A stretch of 11,076 bases of DNA from Actinomycetes bacterium (GTDB lineage Bacteria; Actinomycetota; Actinomycetes; Actinomycetales; Cellulomonadaceae), in the NCBI GenBank assembly GCA_021793115.1, contig JAJYTJ010000124.1, positions 1 to 11,076 of the forward strand, written 5' to 3'. Made by a program: the position numbers and the translations under genes. This document shows positions 6,950 to 11,076 of this stretch, one piece after another (the stretch's first letter is position 1; every line of letters starts with the position of its first letter). The notes under the pieces were generated by a model. It did no database searches. It was given only the letters and a program-made list of their open reading frames with translations, and had not been told where the DNA came from.

Positions 6950-7063
6950 CAGTGGAGGGGAGTACTCCCCACGGTGTCGTCGTCACCACGGTCGCCAGCG
7001 TTGCCGGCCCGGTGACACCGGTCGGTGCCCGTCACGGGCCCGGCAGAGAAGACCTCCGGACTG
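6950..7063 (+). ncRNA. Mn(II) riboswitch, yybP-ykoY family
   Basis: This leader element senses Mn(II) and usually controls TerC-type or MntP-type genes. The conserved 5' segment GGGGAGTA is at 6957-6964 and the conserved 3' segment AGAAGACCTCC at 7047-7057. Helix P1 pairs GGAGG (6954-6958) with CCTCC (7053-7057), extended by CAGT/ACTG around a GG bulge. A perfect 7-bp helix pairs CGGTGTC (6972-6978) with GACACCG (7014-7020). A competing or further hairpin can form between 7006-7016 and 7031-7040. The downstream gene is a TerC-family protein, the classical target. The family call is from motif recall and pairing, not from a covariance search, and the exact inner fold is uncertain. Confidence 0.88.
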
Positions 7064-7092
7064 TCAGCGTGCTCGCTCGTCGCTCCGGAGGT
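7052..7092 (+). promoter_or_regulatory. Riboswitch expression platform: Shine-Dalgarno sequestering hairpin
   Basis: ACCTCCGGA (7052-7060) is perfectly complementary to TCCGGAGGT (7084-7092), giving a 9-bp stem with a 23-base loop. The 5' strand is also the 3' strand of aptamer helix P1, so the two helices exclude each other. The 3' strand holds the Shine-Dalgarno GGAGG (7087-7091), 7 bases before the GTG at 7099. The expected logic is: with Mn(II), P1 forms and the ribosome site is free (ON); without Mn(II), the site is masked (OFF). No T-run follows, so control is likely translational. Confidence 0.7.
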
Positions 7093-7098
7093 TGTGCC

Positions 7099-8103
7099 GT
7101 GGTCGTTCCCGGCTGGGTCTGGGCCCTCACCGTCGCCGTCATCGTCGTCATGCTCGTCGTCGACTACCTCGGGCACGTGCGCTCACCGCACGCGCCCTCG
7201 CTCTCCGAGGCGGCGCGCTGGTCGGCCGGGTACGTGGGCGTCGCCCTGGTGTTCGGGCTGGTCGTGTGGCTCGTCTGGGGCGGCGAGCTCGGGGGGCAGT
7301 ACATCGCCGGGTACGTCACCGAGAAGAGCCTGTCGGTCGACAACCTCTTCGTCTTCGTCCTCATCATGGCCAGCTTCCGGGTGCCGCGGCGCAACCAGCA
7401 GAAGGTGCTGCTCGTCGGGATCACCATCGCGCTCGCCCTGCGCGCGGCGCTCATCTTCGCGGGCGCCGCGCTCATCGAGAACGTCAGCTGGATCTTCTAC
7501 CTGTTCGGCGCCTTCCTGCTGTACACGGCGTGGACCCAGGTGCGGGGCGGCAGCGGCGGCGACGAGGAGTACACGGACAACGTGGTGCTGCGGCTGACCC
7601 GGCGCGTGCTGCGCTCCACCGACGACTACGTCGGCGACGCGCTGGTGGTGCGCCGCGACGGGCTCCGGTACGTCACCCCGATGCTGGCGGTGATGATCGC
7701 GATCGGCACGGCCGACGTGCTCTTCGCGCTCGACTCGATCCCGGCGATCTTCGGGCTGACCGAGCAGACCTACCTCGTCTTCACCGCCAACGCGTTCTCG
7801 CTGCTCGGGCTGCGCCAGCTGTTCTTCCTCGTGGACGGGCTGCTCGACCGGCTCGTCTACCTGTCCTACGGGCTGGGTGCGATCCTCGGGTTCATCGGCG
7901 TCAAGCTCGTGCTGCACGCGCTGCACGCGAACGAGCTGCCGTTCGTCAACCACGGCGAGCCGGTGGACGTGCCGGAGATCGGCACGTGGTGGTCGCTCGG
8001 TGTCATCGTGGTGGTGCTGGCCGTGACCACCGTCCTGTCGCTGCGTCGCACCCGGCGCGACGTCCGCGCGGTGCAGCCCCCCGCCGCGGAGGAGCGCGTC
8101 TGA
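7099..8103 (+). CDS. TerC-family integral membrane protein (first copy)
   Basis: TerC/Alx-type proteins are multi-pass membrane proteins linked to Mn(II) export or to metalation of exported enzymes; the tellurite-resistance name is historical. The 334-residue protein has about eight or nine membrane segments (roughly 5-22, 42-60, 80-95, 102-124, 130-146, 193-218, 226-246, 255-273, 296-314). Conserved acidic motifs lie in membrane segments: SVDNLF (79-84) and DVLFALDSIPA (206-216), likely metal-binding. A hydrophilic loop with GDEEYTDN (154-161) sits in mid-protein. The GTG start at 7099 is chosen because GGAGG precedes it by 7 bases and the protein then begins in the first membrane segment; the open frame upstream is riboswitch sequence. 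The stop TGA overlaps the next gene's ATG by one base. Mn(II)-induced expression is expected from the leader. Confidence 0.93.
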   Translation: MVVPGWVWALTVAVIVVMLVVDYLGHVRSPHAPSLSEAARWSAGYVGVALVFGLVVWLVWGGELGGQYIAGYVTEKSLSVDNLFVFVLIMASFRVPRRNQQKVLLVGITIALALRAALIFAGAALIENVSWIFYLFGAFLLYTAWTQVRGGSGGDEEYTDNVVLRLTRRVLRSTDDYVGDALVVRRDGLRYVTPMLAVMIAIGTADVLFALDSIPAIFGLTEQTYLVFTANAFSLLGLRQLFFLVDGLLDRLVYLSYGLGAILGFIGVKLVLHALHANELPFVNHGEPVDVPEIGTWWSLGVIVVVLAVTTVLSLRRTRRDVRAVQPPAAEERV

Positions 8104-9128
8104 TGGTGCAGGAGATGCCCACGATCTTCGAGGTCGCCTCGTTGGTCGCCGTGGTCGGCGTGCTCCTGGCCGACCTCATGATCGTCGGGCGCCGCCCGCA
8201 CGTGCCGTCGGTCCGCGAGTCGGTCACGTGGGTGCTCGTCTACGTCGGGCTCGCGCTCGGCTTCGCGGGGCTGCTGGCGTGGTTCGGTGGCCCCACGCCG
8301 GCCGGCCAGTTCGTGGCCGGCTGGCTCACCGAGTACTCGCTCTCGGTCGACAACCTCTTCGTCTTCATGCTCATCATGGGCGCGTTCGCGGTACCGCGGG
8401 AGCAGCAGCAGCGCGTGCTCCTGGTGGGGATCATCCTGGCGCTCGTGCTGCGCGGGGCGTTCATCCTGGCGGGCGCCGCGGTGATCGCGCACGTGGGCTG
8501 GGTGTTCTACCTGTTCGGGGCCTTCCTCGGCTACACCGCGGTCACGGTGTGGCGCCAGGGGAGCGCGCGCGACGAGGAGTACCGGGAGAACGCGGTGGTG
8601 CGGCTCGCCGAGCGCGTGCTGCCCCTGACCCGCGAGTACCACGGGGGTCGGGTCCGGACCGTCGTCGACGGCCGCCGCGTGGTCACGCCGCTGCTCGTCG
8701 TCTTCGTGGCGATCGGTACCACGGACGTGCTCTTCGCGTTCGACTCGATCCCCGCGATCTTCGGCCTGACGCACGACCCGTTCCTCGTGTTCACCACGAA
8801 CGTCTTCGCGCTCATGGGGCTGCGCCAGCTCTACTTCCTGCTCGGCGGGCTGCTGCGGGAGCTGACGTTCCTGCCCTACGGGCTGGCGGTGATCCTGGGC
8901 TTCATCGGCCTGAAGATGGTCTCGGAGGAGCTGCGCGCGAATGCGGTCCCGTTCGTCAACCAGGGTCGCCCGGTGCTCTGGGCGCCGGAGGTGCCCACCT
9001 GGGTGTCCCTCGTCGTCATCAGCTCGGTGCTCGGCGTCACCGTGCTGGCGAGCTGGGCGCACGGGCGCCGCGTGCCGGCCACCGTGCCGGACGTCCCGGA
9101 CGACGAGGCCGAGCAGCTGCGGGGCTGA
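8103..9128 (+). CDS. TerC-family integral membrane protein (second copy)
   Basis: This is a second TerC-type membrane protein, 341 residues, with the same architecture as its upstream neighbour. Motifs SVDNLF (81-86) and DVLFAFDSIPA (208-218) and the RDEEYREN loop (156-163) are present, so both putative metal sites look intact. The copies are clearly similar in the core but differ at the N-terminus, the 170-192 loop and the C-terminus, so the duplication is old. The ATG at 8103 overlaps the previous TGA (TGATG), and GGAGGAG (8088-8094) lies 8 bases upstream; both support co-translation. A second ATG at 8115 (residue 5) is possible. Because of the coupling, the Mn(II) riboswitch probably controls this gene too. 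The C-terminal coding end is part of a short tandem duplication. Confidence 0.92.
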   Translation: MVQEMPTIFEVASLVAVVGVLLADLMIVGRRPHVPSVRESVTWVLVYVGLALGFAGLLAWFGGPTPAGQFVAGWLTEYSLSVDNLFVFMLIMGAFAVPREQQQRVLLVGIILALVLRGAFILAGAAVIAHVGWVFYLFGAFLGYTAVTVWRQGSARDEEYRENAVVRLAERVLPLTREYHGGRVRTVVDGRRVVTPLLVVFVAIGTTDVLFAFDSIPAIFGLTHDPFLVFTTNVFALMGLRQLYFLLGGLLRELTFLPYGLAVILGFIGLKMVSEELRANAVPFVNQGRPVLWAPEVPTWVSLVVISSVLGVTVLASWAHGRRVPATVPDVPDDEAEQLRG

Positions 9129-9166
9129 CTCCGCGACGAGGCCAAGCATCTGCTGGCTGACTCCGC
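9102..9166 (+). repeat. Imperfect 33/32-bp tandem duplication across a gene end
   Basis: 9102-9134 and 9135-9166 are adjacent near-copies, both starting GACGAGGCC and ending GGCTGACTCCGC. They differ at a few positions, and the second copy lacks one base. A third partial GACGA follows at 9167. The first copy holds the last codons and the TGA (9126-9128) of the second TerC gene; the second copy is non-coding. Confidence 0.75.
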
Positions 9167-9215
9167 GACGACGGTCGTGCCGGGTGCGTCGGCGTCGTGC
9201 GCCGCGAGGTGCAGG

Positions 9216-9497
9216 TCAGTCGGCCCAGGGGCCGAACACCTGGTCCCAGGCGTGCGCCTCGACCGTGGCCAGCACGCCGGCCGCGGCGTACGGGTCCTGC
9301 GCGAGCAGCCGGTCCAGCTCGTCGCGCGCCGCCGCCCGGAAGACGAGGAGGGCGCCGGGCGCGTCGGTGAACGGGCCCGAGGCGAGCAGCTCGCCGGAGG
9401 CCAGCCGCTCGGCGAGCCAGCCCCGGTGGCTGGGCCGCGTGGCGACGAGCGTGTCGGTCCGTTCGTTGTACGTGTAGCGCACGGCGTAGACGGTCAC
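9216..9497 (-). CDS. YciI-like protein
   Basis: This small cytosolic protein has 93 residues, the usual size of the YciI family (dimeric alpha+beta barrel, ferredoxin-like), whose members are mostly of unknown role; a few are linked to dehalogenation or oxygenase-like chemistry. Typical features are the N-terminal strand MTVYAVRYTY, His24 in RPSHRGWL, the segment LASGELLASGPF (31-43) with the usual GP turn, a strand ALLVFRA, and DPYAAAGV (68-75) with the conserved Asp-Pro. His24 and Asp68 correspond to the putative active-site pair. The GTG start at 9497 lies 6 bases after a CAGGAT box. It is divergent from the acyl-CoA dehydrogenase, with only 39 bases between the start codons, and convergent with the second TerC gene. 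Its substrate cannot be told from the sequence. Confidence 0.85.
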   Translation of the reverse strand: MTVYAVRYTYNERTDTLVATRPSHRGWLAERLASGELLASGPFTDAPGALLVFRAAARDELDRLLAQDPYAAAGVLATVEAHAWDQVFGPWAD

Positions 9498-9503
9498 GGG
9501 ACC

Positions 9504-9530
9504 ATCCTGCCGTGCTCGTCGTGCGAGAGT
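9504..9530. promoter_or_regulatory. Divergent leaderless promoters for yciI-like gene and acyl-CoA dehydrogenase
   Basis: On the minus strand CAGGAT (9509 to 9504) is followed by 6 bases and the GTG at 9497. On the plus strand GAGAGT (9525-9530) is followed by 6 bases and the ATG at 9537. Neither gene has a Shine-Dalgarno sequence. The two -10 boxes are only 15 bases apart, so each polymerase site would cover the other's promoter. Both hexamers keep A at position 2 and T at position 6 but lack the first T. Confidence 0.4.
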
Positions 9531-9536
9531 GGCGGC

Positions 9537-10694
9537 ATGCCCCGGACGCTGCGCACGCTGCTCACCGACGACCTCCTGGCGACGATCCACGAACGGGCGG
9601 CCGGGCACGACCGCGACAACACCTTCCCCGAGGACGACCTCGCCGACCTGCGGGCCGCCGGCTACCTGCGGGCGTTCGTGCCGACAGAGCTCGGCGGCGC
9701 GGGTCTCACGCTCGAGGAGGTGGCCCGCGAGCAGGTGCGGCTCGCGGGCGCGGCGCCGGCGACCGCGCTGTCGGTCAACATGCACCTCGTCGTCACGGGC
9801 ATGGCCGCGCTGCTGCACGCGCGCGGCGACGACTCCATGGCGTTCGTGCTGCGCGACGCCGCAGCGGGGGAGGTGTTCGCGTTCGGCAACTCGGAGGCGG
9901 GCAACGACCTGGTGATGTTCGGCTCCCGGACGCACGCGGAGCGACAGCCGGACGGCGGCTACCGGTACTTCGGCACCAAGGTCTTCACGTCGCTGGCGCC
10001 GGTGTGGACGCGGCTGGCGACGTTCGGTCTCGACGAGCACCACCCGGACGGGCCGCGGCTGGTCCACGGCGTGGTGACGCGCGACGGGACCACGACGAAG
10101 GACGACTGGGACACGCTCGGGATGCGGGCGACGCAGTCGCGCACCACGGTGCTCGACGGCGCCTACGCCCCGGCCGACCGGATCGTGCGGGCGCTGCCGC
10201 CGGGTCCCAGCGGGGACCCCTTCATCGTCGCGCTCTTCGCGGCCTTCGAGATCCTGCTCGCCGCGGTCTACACGGGCATCGGGCGCCGCGCGCTGGCGCT
10301 GGGCGCCGAGGCGACACGGCGGCGGACGTCGCTGAAGTACGGCGGGCGCACGTACAGCCAGGATCCCGACATCCGGTGGCGGGTGGCGAGCGCCGCGCTC
10401 GCGCAGGACGGCGCGGAGCTCGAGGCGTTCGCGCTGGCCCGGGGGATCGACGAGAGGGAGGACTACGGCACGCGGCTGTTCGCCCAGCTCGTCGGCCTCA
10501 AGGTGCGGTGCACCGAGGCGGCACGCGTGGTGGTCGACGGCGCGCTGCGGGTGAGCGGCGGGGCGGGCTACTCGAGCGGCCAGGAGCTCGGCCGGCTGTA
10601 CCGCGACGTGCTCGCCGGCATCTACCACCCGTCGGACGACGAGTCCGCGCACGCGACCGTGGCGCAGTCGGTGCTGGGTCCGCTCGAGGGCTGA
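9537..10694 (+). CDS. Acyl-CoA dehydrogenase family flavoprotein
   Basis: Such enzymes use FAD to introduce a 2,3-double bond into acyl-CoA thioesters, or perform related flavin reactions. The 385-residue length is normal. An N-terminal helical domain (about 1-110, with LRAAGYLRAFVPTELGGAG) precedes the beta domain (about 111-225, AFGNSEAGND, YRYFGTKVFTS, DWDTLGMRATQS) and the C-terminal helical domain (from about 226, with RVSGGAGYSSGQELGRLYRDV at the flavin/dimer interface). The usual C-terminal catalytic Glu (Y-E-G-T motif) is absent; this region reads AGIYHPSDDESAH. A Glu at residue 238 (AAFEILLAA) falls in the helix where isovaleryl-CoA-type enzymes place their catalytic base. The ATG at 9537 is chosen from spacing to the -10 box. 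The downstream acyl-CoA synthetase gene, also on the + strand, fits a shared acyl-CoA pathway. The substrate is unknown. Confidence 0.88.
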   Translation: MPRTLRTLLTDDLLATIHERAAGHDRDNTFPEDDLADLRAAGYLRAFVPTELGGAGLTLEEVAREQVRLAGAAPATALSVNMHLVVTGMAALLHARGDDSMAFVLRDAAAGEVFAFGNSEAGNDLVMFGSRTHAERQPDGGYRYFGTKVFTSLAPVWTRLATFGLDEHHPDGPRLVHGVVTRDGTTTKDDWDTLGMRATQSRTTVLDGAYAPADRIVRALPPGPSGDPFIVALFAAFEILLAAVYTGIGRRALALGAEATRRRTSLKYGGRTYSQDPDIRWRVASAALAQDGAELEAFALARGIDEREDYGTRLFAQLVGLKVRCTEAARVVVDGALRVSGGAGYSSGQELGRLYRDVLAGIYHPSDDESAHATVAQSVLGPLEG

Positions 10695-10716
10695 CCGGCC
10701 GACACCGAATCGTCAC

Positions 10717-10747
10717 CCTACGGATCCGTAACCTACGGTTCCGTAGG
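10717..10747 (+). promoter_or_regulatory. Doubled palindromic operator upstream of acyl-CoA synthetase
   Basis: TACGGATCCGTA (10719-10730) is a perfect palindrome, and CCTACGGTTCCGTAGG (10732-10747) is a palindrome apart from the central TT. The centres are 15 bp apart, and the shared unit CCTACGG(A/T)TCCGTA is directly repeated. The pair covers the -35 region and ends 2 bases before the -10 box, so a bound protein would block transcription. The size and symmetry suggest a TetR-family repressor; none is encoded in the window. Confidence 0.75.
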
Positions 10748-10749
10748 TT

Positions 10750-10755
10750 TAGGCT
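10750..10755 (+). promoter_or_regulatory. Candidate -10 box for leaderless acyl-CoA synthetase mRNA
   Basis: TAGGCT matches TANNNT and is followed by 6 bases (AGGCGC) and the GTG at 10762, with no Shine-Dalgarno sequence. The operator pair lies directly upstream. Confidence 0.5.
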
Positions 10756-10761
10756 AGGCGC

Positions 10762-11076
10762 GTGCCGTCGGCCGCAGTCCCGCTCCCCGTTCCCCCCGCC
10801 TACCCCGCCGGCGTGCCCCGCGAGGTGGACGTTCCCGACGAGCCGCTGGGCGAGCTGCTCGTGTCGGCCGCCGTGCGGTACCCGGACCGGGTCGCGGTCG
10901 ACTTCCTCGGCCGGCGGACCACCTACCGGCAGCTGTCGGACGCGGTGGCCCGGGCGGCGCAGGCGCTCGTCGACCTCGGCGTGCGCGCCGGCGACCGGGT
11001 GGCGATCGTGCTGCCGAACTGCACGTCGCACGTGATCGCGTTCCACGCCGCGCTGCGGATCGGCGCGATCGTCGTG
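10762..11076 (+). CDS. AMP-forming acyl-CoA synthetase/ligase, N-terminal part (runs off window)
   Basis: Enzymes of this ANL superfamily activate a carboxylic acid with ATP to an acyl-adenylate and transfer it to CoA. The first 105 residues are present and the gene continues beyond base 11076. After a Pro-rich, non-conserved start (VPLPVPPAYPAGVP) come typical N-terminal features: LGELLVSAAVRYPDRVAV, the strand-turn FLGRRTTYRQLSDAVARAA, LGVRAGDRVAIVLPN, and the helix HVIAFHAALRIGAIVV. The signature AMP-binding P-loop and the adenylation motifs lie outside the window, so fatty-acid specificity cannot be judged. The GTG at 10762 is set by the -10 box and the first conserved segment. Expression is probably controlled through the doubled palindrome just upstream. 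The acyl-CoA dehydrogenase gene lies 67 bases upstream on the same strand, suggesting a joint role in acyl-CoA breakdown. Confidence 0.88.
   Translation, partial: MPSAAVPLPVPPAYPAGVPREVDVPDEPLGELLVSAAVRYPDRVAVDFLGRRTTYRQLSDAVARAAQALVDLGVRAGDRVAIVLPNCTSHVIAFHAALRIGAIVV

Noticed and set aside
5715..8102. A long + strand open frame through uvrB and the first TerC gene that joins the second TerC frame.
   Set aside because: It is an out-of-frame shadow with Arg/Gly/Ala-rich translation. The second TerC protein starts at 8103, with a ribosome site and the family N-terminus.

Overview
The window is very GC-rich, has dense genes with G/C-ending codons, GTG starts and several start codons placed 6-7 bases after a TANNNT-like -10 box (the leaderless pattern common in Actinobacteria). 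Gene order rpsA - coaE - (insert) - uvrB - TerC is the actinobacterial arrangement (compare rpsA-coaE-x-uvrB in Mycobacterium). Protein features such as the S1 C-terminal tail fit a Micrococcales/Cellulomonadaceae-like organism, but the genus is inference.

Layout. (1) 3-1183, housekeeping, + strand: 3' end of ribosomal protein S1, a strong hairpin terminator, then coaE (dephospho-CoA kinase). (2) 1184-4632, an accessory block between coaE and uvrB: a + strand unknown protein preceded by a possible flagellar-sigma (FliA/WhiG-type) promoter, then a four-gene block on the - strand, read in the order histidine kinase, LuxR-type response regulator, TasA/camelysin-like exported protein, SipW-type (ER-type) signal peptidase. 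The kinase and regulator overlap by 4 bases. The exported protein carries the SipW-type signal sequence and sits just upstream of the peptidase likely to process it. (3) 4786-6888, uvrB, divergent from the kinase. (4) 6889-9128, a hairpin, a promoter, a yybP-ykoY Mn(II) riboswitch with a visible Shine-Dalgarno-sequestering expression platform, and two tandem TerC-family membrane proteins overlapping by one base. (5) 9216-11076, a YciI-like protein divergent from an acyl-CoA dehydrogenase with overlapping short promoters, then a doubled palindromic operator and the N-terminus of an AMP-forming acyl-CoA synthetase that runs off the window.

How the parts work together: the riboswitch probably raises TerC production when Mn(II) is high, for metal export or metalation of exported proteins. 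The two-component system plausibly controls the neighbouring TasA-like/SipW surface pair. The dehydrogenase and ligase suggest a small fatty-acid or acyl-CoA catabolic locus controlled by a TetR-like repressor encoded outside the window. No rRNA, tRNA, CRISPR array, transposase or integrase was seen, and no gene-free stretch exceeds 300 bases; the longest is the 210-base riboswitch leader. The most interesting items are the riboswitch switch helix, the two-component/TasA/SipW island, and the recurrent leaderless promoters.
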